Shown here: in pieces, positions 15,113 through 26,100 of the stretch
How positions within the stretch are numbered: the first letter of the stretch is position 1
Layout: each line of letters opens with the position of its first letter
NCBI GenBank assembly: GCA_024516035.1
Contig: CM044964.1
Span: forward strand, 14,748,449-14,812,448
Reading direction: 5' to 3'
Source of the DNA: Bactericera cockerelli
Taxonomy: Eukaryota > Arthropoda > Insecta > Hemiptera > Triozidae
Length of the DNA stretch: 64,000 nt
Translations under genes and position numbers: made by a program
The notes under the pieces: model-generated
Database searches by the model: none
The model's input: the letters and a program-made list of their open reading frames with translations, nothing else
What the model was told of the DNA's origin: nothing

Positions 15113-15372
15113 TCACCGTGACCGAGTAGTGTAGCGCAGTAGGCTTGCACGCACGGTGACCTGGGTTCGAAACTCAGCAGAGTCGTAATTTTTTGGGTCC
15201 GTACTTTGGATGTTCGGGGTCCACTCATACCTCGTGAGGAAAAATGAGAATTTTTGTTGTGAGCAGTGACCAGGATTATGGGCAAAGGACATACAAGAAT
15301 ATGAAAGAAATGGAAAAGTTCTATATATATTATACTGCCCTACACACAAAATTATGATGTAATAACATGAAG
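15113..15372 (+). repeat. tRNA-derived SINE, family A
   Basis: The head is tcaccgtgaccgagtagtgt with B box ggttcgaaact. The body has cgtgaggaaaaatgagaa, and the tail gccctacacacaaaattatg. Confidence 0.75.
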
Positions 15373-15409
15373 AACAAGTTCTATAATACTGCCCTATACA
15401 CTAAATTAT

Positions 15410-16281
15410 GATCCCCCAAAAAATATCACTTCGTGACATAAAAAAAGTCCCGCCAAGTCGTTCCCTAAAAATATTTCAGTTCCCAAATTCATCCCTCCCT
15501 TCCCAAAAAAATATATTAGTTATTTATGACCTCCCCCAAAAAAATTATTGAAATCAATTTATGGCCCCGCCTTTTATTCATTCACCTAAGTGCAACAGTA
15601 TACTTATTAATAGCCTCCCCTCTCTCTTTCTTCTAATGTCATCTTTCTTTTGTTCCTTGTTGCATGTTGGAAAGTTTCCTTTACAAACTCAGAACTTAAG
15701 TCTTATTTCCTTGCTCCTTTCACCGACTTGGGCTCTTGGCGGAGTACCACTAACTGGGAATGATAAATATATGAATCTAATAGACAGTGCTATTTTTAAA
15801 GAATTAAAAAGAGATAATTTAACATAGTGGTTCTTATGGAGAACAGGAAATGAGAAGTCTAGCCGACCGCGACCCAAGGATATATAATCTTAGAAAAGAA
15901 CCAAGACATCAGTTTCTTCGGCTAAGAACGGACCTGCTGGGTGGTACTCCGCCAAGAGCCCAAGTCGGTGAAAGGAGCAAGGAAATAAGACTTAAGTTCT
16001 GAGTTTGTAAAGGAAACTTTCCAACATGCAACAAGGAACAAAAGAAAGATGACATTAGAAGAAAGAGAGAGGGGAGGCTATTAATAAGTATACTGTTGCA
16101 CTTAGGTGAATGAATAAAAGGCGGGGCCATAAATTGATTTGAATAAATTTTTTGGGGGAGGTCATAAATAACTAATATATTTTTTTGGGAAGGGAGGGAT
16201 GAATTTGGGAACTGAAATATTTTTAGGGAACGACTTGGCGGGACTTTTTTTATGTCACGAAGTGATATTTTTTGGGGGATC
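15410..16281. repeat. Near-perfect long inverted repeat (fold-back), arms 341 bp
   Basis: The left arm 15410-15750 starts gatcccccaaaaaatatcac; the right arm 15941-16281 is its reverse complement. I find two differences between the arms, in the A/T run near 15545-15555. A 190-bp unrelated spacer lies between. The arms contain no tRNA or 5S promoter and no convincing protein. No target duplication is visible at the outer ends. It is either a fold-back transposon or a recent inverted duplication. Confidence 0.88.
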
Positions 16282-16544
16282 TCATAACTTTTTGTAGTGG
16301 CCCTGCATAGGTGTGGGGTGTATGATACATGTTGTTTCAATATAAAACTATTTAACATATTAAATAATGACTTTAAAGGAACAAGTGTTGATAAATGAAA
16401 CAGTTTGAATGTGAAGATAAATATTTTAGTTTGATATTCATAACTAAGCACAGTATCCTTCTCCAAATTATTCTTTCACCTAAAAAGTAGATATGCGACT
16501 TTTGACTCATCTGGGAGAGTGATAACATACTAGATACTGAATAT

Positions 16545-16960
16545 CTATACACCAACTTTGTTCTGAGCTCTGACAATGATCCTTTTCCCAATTAATGGCC
16601 AAACGTCCCTTTTAGGATAATAGAACAATAAAAAAGCACACCTACCACTCACGAGAAAAAAATTAGCCATCGTTTGTGAAAATCGGTCTAGTAGTTTTGG
16701 CTGTAGAGCGGTCAACGTGAAAGAAGAAGCAGAAAATGATGAAAATAATGACGTTTGTAAGTTTGGTTTTCTCCAACTTAACTCAAACGATTTTGATGGT
16801 TCTTTTTTCAAAGCTTGTCTTTATCGTGCCTCAATCTATATGTATTTATGGTCCGATTTCCTTCATCACTGTCTTGTACTTTTTTTCCTACAACTACAAG
16901 AATTGTGCTACTTTTGCTCTGGCGTATAATATCACTCGGTAACGCGCGAATTACTTTGAC
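16545..16960 (+). repeat. Dispersed repeat H, copy 1
   Basis: Shares with 19290-19700 the motifs aatgatccttttcc, gtagttttggctgtagagcg and a segment beginning aaagaagaagcaga. The phrase about a chosen base pairing to a gtagttttgg block is common in Helitron-like elements, but I see no Helitron ends here. Confidence 0.55.
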
Positions 16961-17037
16961 TTGGAGGTTTGATTTTTATTATTATAATAATGATGGCATT
17001 TTATTATTATAATAATGATCTCGCTTTATTTATGAGA

Positions 17038-17520
17038 TAGACAAACGAAAGCCAAATCGTCCAGTATGCAAGTTAAAACAGAACCCCAGTTAGTGAGGTC
17101 GCTTCGCTCCCTCACTGTGTTCGGTTTATAATAGTATGTCCTACATTGTGTAACGTCAATATTATTATTTTTTGGCTTTCTTTTACATGGCAGGGTTTTC
17201 CTTAAAAAAGCTCTTCCATCCAAAAATAACTAGTGTTTCTTTGAACAGTAAACCTCAAACAGATTCAACATTCGCATTATAAATGTTCAATCAAGCATGA
17301 GGACATCGAGACCTTTTATTTAATATCCCACTCGATAAGTTTTATATAAAACATATCAACCGGCCTTTTTCTTATTTTTGGCCATTTATCGGTTTTTTAC
17401 CACAGTGCGGCCCCCTTAGGTTTTAGACAGACAAACGAAAGCCAATTCATCCAGTACCCAAGTTCAAACAGAACCTCACTTAGTGAGTTCGTTCTCACTT
17501 TGTTCGGTTAATTATGTTTA
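17038..17520 (+). repeat. Duplicated segment about 95 bp
   Basis: A block starting gacaaacgaaagccaaatcg (17040-17130) recurs, diverged, at 17431-17515. The DNA between is AT-rich with nothing recognised. Confidence 0.5.
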
Positions 17521-17740
17521 AAAGAAGGTAAGATAACAAGCGAGACCCTGCCTTAAGTCGAAGAACGATTAGAGAAATAGTCCGGGTTATTCTAAAATTA
17601 TTCCCGTTTCATAAATTGGCCCTTTGTCACAGATTTTTACAAGGATACTGTGTGGTGCCATTCATTTTATCCAGATGGGCCCCTCAACTGGTTCAGATAG
17701 TGGGTACACCCTGAACATATTTCCTTAATTTATGTCAGAT

Positions 17741-17832
17741 TATAATAACTAGGACTTTTAAGTCCCATTATTCCAGCAGTATGCCCAAGATGTATTATTA
17801 TGTGGTAAAAACCCCAAATGGGAGGATAACTA
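17741..17832 (-). repeat. SINE family C body, headless
   Basis: Contains the reverse of the family-C body: gtcccattattccagcagta and ccccaaatgggaggataac. No tRNA-like head is present. Confidence 0.6.
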
Positions 17833-18027
17833 TGTATTTTTACAATTAATTTCTGTGAAAGAATACTGAGAACGAAGCTTATTGTGATTTTCAAGTAATC
17901 TATATATATAAAATCCATTTATAAATATATATTTTTTCTAACTGTTAATTTTTTATTGTACATTATAAATGAGGTACAACACAACCCACAACAAAAAAGG
18001 GTAATAGTACCTCATTAACTCACTAAA

Positions 18028-18293
18028 AGCCAGCGTCGATGGCATGTTGAATACACCGGTTCCCTTCAGAACACCGAAGTTAAGCGACATCCAGCGAGGT
18101 TAAGACTTGGATGGGTGACCATTCAAATTCTAATTCTCGTGACGCTGGCTTTTCCCGGCCCCACTCAGGCTGGGTGAGGTCAATGTGAGTAGCAGATTTG
18201 TGAGTTTCCTGCGAATGGAGGGTAAAACCCCCGTCGTGATATGACCATGGCAGTTGAAAGCGACGTTAAACCCCACTTAAAAAAAAAAAAAAA
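18028..18293 (+). repeat. 5S rRNA-derived SINE, complete, with target-site duplication
   Basis: The head, 18029-18149, is 121 nt, the size of 5S rRNA, and matches animal 5S RNA along its length (tgttgaatacaccggttc, accgaagttaagcgacatcc, gacttggatgggtgacc). Its ends GCCAGCGTC and GACGCTGGC pair as helix I. A body (ctcaggctgggtgaggtc, gaatggagggtaaaaccccc) and an A-rich tail follow. A 12-bp duplication, TAACTCACTAAA, lies at 18016-18027 and 18294-18305, showing LINE-driven retroposition. The internal 5S promoter region is largely retained. Confidence 0.92.
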
Positions 18294-18352
18294 TAACTCA
18301 CTAAATTTAATGTAAATTATGTAAAATTAAAATAAGTAAAGAGTATTTTGTT

Positions 18353-18354
<2 letters not shown>

Positions 18355-18385
<31 letters not shown>
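18355..18385. repeat. Poly-A tract
   Basis: About 30 consecutive A, just left of a tRNA-like SINE head; probably the tail of a minus-strand-oriented insertion junction or a simple repeat. Confidence 0.7.
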
Positions 18386-18387
<2 letters not shown>

Positions 18388-18480
18388 GGCATGTTCCACC
18401 TGAGTTTCGAACCCGCGGACCTCTAGCGTATCTACCTTCACACAGTGCCGCCATTACCACTGAGCTAACTGTACTGTTAT
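18388..18480 (-). repeat. tRNA-like SINE head (family C-like), reverse
   Basis: On the minus strand it reads agttagctcagtggtaatgg, then a B box (gggttcgaaactc). The body is missing or replaced by the poly-A tract. Confidence 0.6.
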
Positions 18481-18920
18481 TGATAATGCGGGGTTTTTGC
18501 AACACATAAAAGCTTCACTTTACTTTACTTTGTATAATAAACTTTTTAGCGGCCAGCGAAAGAAATATTTACTAGAGAGAATTGGATAGGGAGGGAAGCC
18601 TTTCACTTCCTATGTACCTAATAGGTACCTACATTCCTAATTAGGAATAGGTATTAGGTAGTGTAGGGGCTTTTACAAAGTTTTCTATGAAACTTCTACA
18701 TTTCCTACTAAACTTACAAAGGTCCCCAAACATTTATGACATTCATGTTACACATACATAATATTATGTAACATTGGGTACTATTACACATTTTTTTACA
18801 TTTTTGAACCTAATATAACAAACATTTTAGAAAGAAAAAAAATCTTGTTTTTTTCACTCCTTGGGCATTACAGGTTTAATATACCTATTTATGTAGGTAT
18901 GAATTTATTTGTGGTCAAGA

Positions 18921-19188
18921 ACAAGGCCTCTTCACAAAATTTGTGGGTAGCGCAGCATTACTAAGAGCCTCCATTACTTTTCAAATTCTATTACATTAAT
19001 TTATTTTTACTCTGGTAATGCCGCCACTGGTCGTTACTTATTCAGTAACTACTCATTTTTCCGCACGAGGTATGAGTGGACCCCAAACACCCAAGTAATG
19101 TGCAGAAAAATTCCTGACCAGCTGGGGATCGAATACAGGTCACCATGCGTGGTAAGGTTAGCGCGCTATCTCACTCAGCACCGGCGAC
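18921..19188 (-). repeat. tRNA-derived SINE, family A, reverse
   Basis: Contains gtgggtagcgcagcattact, the central gccgccactggtcgttac and the head with gatcgaatacaggtcaccat. Confidence 0.8.
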
Positions 19189-19289
19189 TATTTATGGGTT
19201 AGTATGCCTTTACACAATTTCACATCGGGACATGTGGATTGAAAGGTTTGTGAGTGAATAGGTATATACATAATAAACTAGATTAAATA

Positions 19290-19700
19290 TCTATACTCCA
19301 ATGTTATTCTGTTCTCTGAAAATGATCCTTTTCCTAATTAACGGCCAAATGGTAGCTTTTGGGATAATGAAACCATAAAAAGGCACACCTACCACCCAGA
19401 AGAAAAAAAATGAGCCATTGTTCATGAAAATCGATCCAGTAGTTTTGGCTGTAGAGCGGTCAACGTCAAAGAAGAAGCAGAATTTTTTGAAAAAAAATGA
19501 CGTTTTTATAGTGTGGTTTTGACCAACTTAACTCAAACGATTTCGATGTTTCTTTTTTAAAAGCTTGTCTATTATCGTGCCCCAATCTGTATATGTAGTT
19601 CAATTTTCTCCATCACTTGTACTTTTCCTCCTACAACTACACGAAATGTGCTACTTATGCTGTCGCGTATAGTATACTCTGGGTAGCGCGCGAACTATTT
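19290..19700 (+). repeat. Dispersed repeat H, copy 2
   Basis: Second copy of the 16545 family, from aatgatccttttcctaatta through tagttttggctgtagagcgg. It is followed by a GC-rich hairpin (ggagcgctaccgcgctcc) directly next to the TTAA target of the piggyBac-type MITE. Confidence 0.55.
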
Positions 19701-19740
19701 CGATTGACTTGGCGGGTCGGAGCGCTACCGCGCTCCTTAA

Positions 19741-20347
19741 CCCTAGCACTCCCAAGGGGGGGCACAAAGTACCCACACCTAGAAAAAATGCTCGTAACTT
19801 TGATAATACAATACCAATTTGGCTGAAATTTCATGTAATTGTCAGAAATATTGTTTTTCATATTCTAGTGTAGTTTTTTTTTCAAACGACAACGTGATTT
19901 TTTTCAATGTTTGTCAGAATTGTCCGACCAAATCGCTCCGGCCGGGATTCGAACCCGCAATTCCGCTCCGGCCGGGATTCGAACCCGCAACCTACGAGTC
20001 AGTAGTCAAGCATGCTAACCACTAGACCACGGAGGTCGGCTCAAACAATTTACTTACTACAGAGAAATTTACTCAAAGTTTAGAAATAAGTAAATAAGAA
20101 GTGTAAAAACCTGATTTCATTTGTTCAGAATTGATAAATTAGGAAAAGCCGTTAAATTGGCCTCAAATTAAGAAATTAGTAAAAGAGAAGTGTAAAAACC
20201 TGATTTTATTTTTTCATTATTCATAAATAAAGAGAAACAATTAAAACTTTTAAATAAATCAAGATTTTTCTTTATTTTTCTATGTGGGTACTTTGTGCCC
20301 CCCCCTTGGGAGTATCTGTTACCTAACAAAGCTTGGGAGTGCTAGGG
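19741..20347. mobile_element. piggyBac-type MITE, 607 bp
   Basis: TTAA at 19737-19740 and 20348-20351 flanks ends CCCTAGCACTCCCAAG and its inverse CTTGGGAGTGCTAGGG. The TTAA target plus a CCCT start is the piggyBac hallmark. A second inner inverted pair (cacaaagtaccca / tgggtactttgtg) lies near both ends. No transposase is encoded. It carries a tRNA-like SINE fragment. Confidence 0.88.
19934..20040 (-). repeat. tRNA-like SINE head with duplicated B-box unit
   Basis: On the minus strand: a head with tggtctagtggttagcatgc (A box) and then two tandem 30-bp units of gggttcgaatcccggccgga-type sequence. It is located inside the piggyBac-type MITE. Confidence 0.7.
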
Positions 20348-20945
20348 TTAATATAATAACATAAAGAACATATGAATTATTCGAAGGACGGCGCCTCACA
20401 TACTAAGCGATAGCAGATCATAGCCTTGACAGATGAAAGTAAATAGGGGGTGCTCTGTTCACCCTCGACCCTAGACCCTGGTACAACTTGATATAAACGA
20501 TTTTGAGACTGTTTAGACCGCTTACATTTAAAAACATGGTTAGATAATTTTACGTGATGCCAGAGTAAATAAAAGTATTGTACCGTCAATAAATGTACCC
20601 GTATTCCGGGCATTATTATTAAATAGGGCTCGGTTCTTTTCGCCCAATTTGACAAATATCTCAGACGATCACAAATTAAAAAGTCAACCAACTGTAGGCG
20701 GATGCACTGAACTGCAGATTTATGTCTCATGCACCACACAGAACACGATAGGTTCCCGCCGGGCGGCCTTCAGTCGGCTGACGAGAACAGTCTCAAAACT
20801 TTCAGTTCTCCCACCATGTATCGTAGAAAACGCGTTCTGTTTCTACTCTTGGTTCTCTGAGAGGATTCAGAACATTCAGGCAAAAGAAGAGGTTAGATGA
20901 AGAAGTGTTGAACCACCGGTCACTACATTAGCACTAATAATAATA

Positions 20946-21095
20946 CTCTTTAGTGGAAGGTAACCACCAGGCGAGGTTAATGCTCAAAGCATTTTCTACC
21001 ACCTAACCCTCAGAGTCTTAATATTATGTGGTCACAATCTCAAATTAATGAGGAAAAATTCGTGCACTGGGTGGGATTATCAGCTTCCGATTATC
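20946..21095 (-). repeat. SINE family G fragment
   Basis: Shares ctctttagtggaaggtaacc and accacctaaccctcagagtc with the more complete copy at 34421-34620. The tRNA-like head is truncated. Confidence 0.6.
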
Positions 21096-21248
21096 AGCTA
21101 TGTCTGATGAGTAATGAGATAAGATAGTAAAAGATAATGTACCTACGTAGAATATTAGATGTAAACATGAAATTTGTGACATGCATGACAAAACCAAGAC
21201 AGCATTACTGAAAAGGATTGATTCGGACCGAGGGTAAAGTGTAATGTA

Positions 21249-21955
21249 TAAGCGGTTTTTTTTATGTGAACGAAAAGCCTGACCGAGACCGCTCGGTCAA
21301 CTCTGGTCAACCAAGATTTGAAGAATAAAAAAAAGTGATTTTGGGACTCTGGTTTATTTACATTTTCGGTGTGTGTTTACATTTTGCTTTTGAAATGAAA
21401 ATGAAAACAAGCGACTGTTGTATTTCATTTTGATTTTATTCAATTAATCAAATTCCATTGGACCTTAAAATTCCTTAAACTTTAATTACCCAACAATCTA
21501 CATATATGAAAACCCCAATCTCATAAAAAAAACTGATTACCTATGTTTTTTACTCTATATAAACTTATATCCATCAAGTGACCATGTAATATGACAAAAG
21601 TAATATGAATAAAATAAAATTATAACTAGCACTAAATAAAGATACAGGAATCAGTAGAGAATAAAAAGTCGAGAAAATAAAATGTCTAAACTTAATGCGT
21701 AGGTAGGTGTCTCAATAAAACTCTTCACATAACAGGGAGTTTTGAAAAAAAAAAAAAAAATGGGTGAAAATAAAATAATAATATTATGATTTTTTATCCA
21801 CTTCTTCTTCTTCTTACCGAACCAAAACCCATGACCGAACGAACGAGCCGGTCCACTTTGTTCAGGATTTTTCGGTCCGGTCAAATAAAAAAAAGTGAAT
21901 TTCAGTGACCAGGTCAGCTTCGGTTCGCTTCGTTCACATAAAAAAAACCGCTTTA
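21249..21955. mobile_element. Non-autonomous TIR element, about 700 bp
   Basis: The left end is aagcggttttttttatgtga and the right end is its inverse tcacataaaaaaaaccgctt. Inner parts are rich in gaccg/cggtc words. A TA flank is possible at both sides, which would fit Tc1/mariner, but the duplication is not certain. Confidence 0.7.
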
Positions 21956-22730
21956 TGCTTCTTTTTCTTATCAGTAAAAAGTCCCTCTTAGCAAGGGATT
22001 TTTGACTAACGAAACATCCCTTGTGGATATTTGTATTATTCCATCCTATTCAGGACGCAAGGTTCGATCACCTGATTGTTGGCACGAAAATTTGAAATGC
22101 TCTTCTTCCACACAAGGCTGCTCCAAATCCAGAAAAATCCTGGTGAATTCATTGATTTTCCGCCGTTCCTGACGGTTTTCCTGTCTGTCCTTTGGGTATT
22201 ACTGGAAAATCATCTACGGGACGTGCAAGGCAATGTCCATGAGTAAGTTACATTTCAAAATAGTTTCAATGACGTCTGTAAATACTTGCCACTTTGTATG
22301 ATGTCAAATTTTCATATTTATTTTTTTGAATTCTGTATGAAATTTGATAAGAAATTTAATGGAACATGTAAAATTATTATTCATGTTTCCCCTTGTGATA
22401 AGCTAATTATTAGTTCATGTTATCGTAGAGAATCGTTTTACATCAAAATGAGCTATAAAATTCTATAGTGTGGCACTAAGGTCTATTTATTAGCAAGTGT
22501 TTTATGTTTCAATTTAAATTACCTCAATTGATTCGTTATTGAACTAGTGTGAAATTATTATGCATATCCTGTACAGAGTACCTTACACTGAAGTGCTGGG
22601 GTTTATTTCACCTATACAATTATAATTTATCTTGTCAATAACCTCAGTGGTAATAATTTTTTTAGTATGTAATGAATGTTAGATTGCAAAACTATTTTCA
22701 TTGTGAGGTTTTAACTGAATATATATTCAT

Positions 22731-22732
<2 letters not shown>

Positions 22733-22766
<34 letters not shown>
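22733..22766. repeat. Poly-T tract
   Basis: About 33 consecutive T in non-coding DNA upstream of the carrier gene. Confidence 0.8.
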
Positions 22767-22770
<4 letters not shown>

Positions 22771-23168
22771 GATACAGATATTTGTGTAAATACTGCAGTG
22801 TTGTTATATATTAGACAAAATATTTTGAAATTCATTGTTTAGACTCGTAGATAATTTTAAAGTGCATTATAATGGTAAAATCACACTAAAACTCTAAACC
22901 CTAAGCATTAACAGAGGATACCTACTGAAATGTGCAATTTTCTGTTTATTTTCAGGTAGCTGGATACTTTAAGTTACATCGTTTCTTTGGTATTTTGATT
23001 AGTCAGCATTATTTTTAACAGTATCTTACTAATAAATGATCTCACCACATATTCACTGTTCAAAATCAAAAGCACGTAAGATGAGAAAGTTCACCATCAA
23101 AGTATACTTGTATTACGACTGAAGGAAATCTCATATTCAATAAACCTGATGTCATTGCTTTAATCAAG

Positions 23169-26100
23169 ATGATAAGAAACAAGTTCGGAACAATGACAAC
23201 ATCAGGATCATCTGAGAAATGTAAACAATACGAAGAGTTTATTTGTGGATTTGGTGCTGCTGTGATAAATATTGCTGTGACTTTCCCTATCAATAAAATT
23301 ATATTTAGACAGGTAATAACTGATTTTTAATAAGTTAATTTTTCTATCTGTAAAACTATCAGAATATTTTCCATATGGTGTTTGATTCTTTATTTCTTTC
23401 AAGGATCTACTTTGATTAATGTAAAAACTGGGGACAACTGCTTACAAAATGCACAGGTAATCTGTGAAGTATGAAGTGCTAATCAAGTTCTTGATTCAGT
23501 GGCAGTTTTATACTTCTTATCAAGTAAATAATTTGTAGGGCTGGCATTTCCAGTCCTACAAATTCCCAGCAATTGAAGGGTAAAAACATCTGTCCTGAAT
23601 AACACATACCAGTACATTAAAACCAAAATAGAATCATTGGACATGGCAGAAGCCTAGAGATTGGATTTGGGTGTGCATAAAATTTTTCCACTACTGTAAG
23701 ATAGGTATGTGTGCTTTTTTTTTATACATTTAAAAGAACTAGTTAGTTGTGCCCTGGAACAACTTTCCCATCACTTCAGGGTACTTTACCTTTATATCCA
23801 TGCCATTACAGAAACAGAAAAACTTGGTCAGAATTTTTGTCTTTGGCCAGGATTCAAACATGCTACCTTAAGGTCAGGAAACAAAGCTATTACTGAGCCA
23901 AGGAGGTTGGCAGGTATTTCTGCCTGTCTCAACTGCACAGAATTATTACATAAATCTAGGTATTTTTTCATTTATCAATTTTTTTTTTATTTTAACTATA
24001 ATTTTTTATTATCTTATAATTCTAGCAACTTCATGGTGTAGGAGTGAAAAGTGCCATCTATCAGGTCCATTCAGAAGGACTTTTGTATTTGTACCGAGGT
24101 ATCTTGCCACCTCTCTGCCAGAAAAGTATATCTACTTCACTAATGTTTGGAATGTATGACAAAAGCAATTTGTTTCTGAAACCCTACCTCAGTGATTCTC
24201 CCTACTTTATGAAATTCACTTCTGCCATGTTTGCTGGTGAGATATTTTCAATTTATTAATTGTTAAAATAATTTATATAGTTTTTGGTTGTTTGATATCT
24301 TGTTTATTATCACTGGTTTGAAAATATAATAAACTGACAAAATCAAATGTTAAAATATGATAAAGATGAGTCAAAATTTTCCTAGGAAAAATACAATTCA
24401 AAGGTTTTGAATGATTCCATACTAAAGTTGACATAAATATACTCAGCCCACACTCATGCTGATTAGAGGTAATGGGAGGATCAAATGCATGTTGTACTAA
24501 TGTACCATACTAGATCAAAGCAATGTCAAACAAGACACTATTTTTTACTCCTCTAGGAATTTTGCTTAACTTTTCTTTAATGTTGTTATTGCTTCCCCCT
24601 CCCACAGGATGTATAGAAGCAATCCTCACACCTTTCGAACGATTACAGACCTTAATGCAGGACAGTGCATATCATAAGCAGCTCAACAACACACCACACC
24701 TTGTGAAGCAGATCTATCGGGAGCATGGGCTGAAAGAGTATTACCGAGGTCTGACTCCTGTCCTGCTGAGGAATGGGCCATCCAATTCGGTCTTCTTCAT
24801 CGCAAGAGATGAGGTGAGATTTTCTTTTTAACATTTAAATGTGGAGATTATACATAACATGTACCCAAAATTGAAGAGATAATCTGTATATAAAAGACCC
24901 AGAGAGAGAGAGAGAGAAAGAGAGGAAGAGAGAATATCTAAATAAAAGAGAGAGAGAGAATATCTAAATAAAAGAGAGAGAGAAGAAACGAAAGCTGAGT
25001 CAGTTGATGAGACTCATCATTACATTTTTTTGTACTAGTTCAATTTTCCACTTGGTCAACCCAAAAGATTCAATCATAGCTTTTTCAACACAAAAAAAAT
25101 CAATAGAAAAATTCCATTTTCATGGTACACATGGACAGTAAGAGTTTGTGCTGAAAATCATTTTCCAGATTGATCAGTCTGATCATTTTTTTTTCTCTTT
25201 GCCTACAGGTTATGAAGTATTTTCCTGTCGACTATAGCAAAGACAGTATGTACATGATCTTCCTCAAAGATTTCCTAATTGGAGCAGTAATAGGTAAGAT
25301 GAAGATAAACAATAAGACCCGTTATACTTTCCATTTCTAACAAAGTGCATTTTCATAATTTCTCCTGAAAAATCCCTAGTGTAAAATGTTAAAACTGAAG
25401 TTTCCATGTTGGATCATCAGAATGAAGTAGAGTAACTTCTATCTCTTCTTTTTCAAGTATTATCTAATGTAACCGTTACGCCAGCCTCCTTGGCGTAACG
25501 GTTGTGACTACTGCCCGTAGTCCAGAGATCCTGAGTTCGATCCCCTGCAGAGCAGATTTTTCACACAGAAAATTCTGTTCCCTCCGTACATATGAGGCTA
25601 GCATTTCCGGCCCTACCCAGGCTGGGTGAGGTTAATGGAAAATTAACACCCCTCCCCCCCCCCTTTTTTTTCACTATCTCCCCCTATTCCATGTATATAT
25701 TTTATTCCTTTTCGTTTCTCTTTTTTTTATCTCTTTATTGTATTTTTTTTTTTTTTTTCCTTTCTTTTATCTCCTATAATTATTTTAGTTAGGGTTGGAT
25801 GGAAGAGATTGCCACAGGCAATAACCCCGCCCTTTAGGTAGGGCATTATTGTTATTTTCTTTTTTTTTACTTATTTATTTTGTCATTTGTTTCTTTTTTT
25901 CTTTTCTTAATTTTATAATGTTACCTGTACTTTGTCCTAATAAAGCTTTAAAAAAAAAAAAAATGTGGGTAGCTGGTACGATTCCCAGCGAATGGAGGGT
26001 AAAACCCCCGTCCTAATTCTGGACGTGAAATCATCCGTAAAAAATGTGCCAAAACCAACCAAACTCAACCATGAGGTTGACACTGCTTAAGCAGAATAAG

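Larger units (their letters stand above)
20352..22950. other. Repeat-bearing intergenic region, no gene recognised
   Basis: Apart from the family-G SINE fragment (20946-21095) and a TIR element (21249-21955), I see no coding exon. The segment 22020-22260 is less AT-rich and ends in a donor-like gagtaagt near 22240; it could be a 5' UTR exon of the carrier gene downstream, but this is a guess. Confidence 0.35.

Noticed and set aside
15909..16466. 185-residue minus-strand open frame over the inverted repeat
   Set aside because: The same peptide appears from the other arm on the plus strand because the arms are inverted copies; no family is recognisable.
18029..18149. Genuine 5S rRNA gene
   Set aside because: It has several changes from animal 5S RNA, is followed by a SINE body and A-tail, and is flanked by a target-site duplication.
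19681..19740. Helitron 3' end (GC-rich hairpin ggagcgctaccgcgctcc) beside the piggyBac target
   Set aside because: The hairpin is good but no CTRR terminus follows and the paired copy at 16545-16960 does not share it, so the ends cannot be defined.
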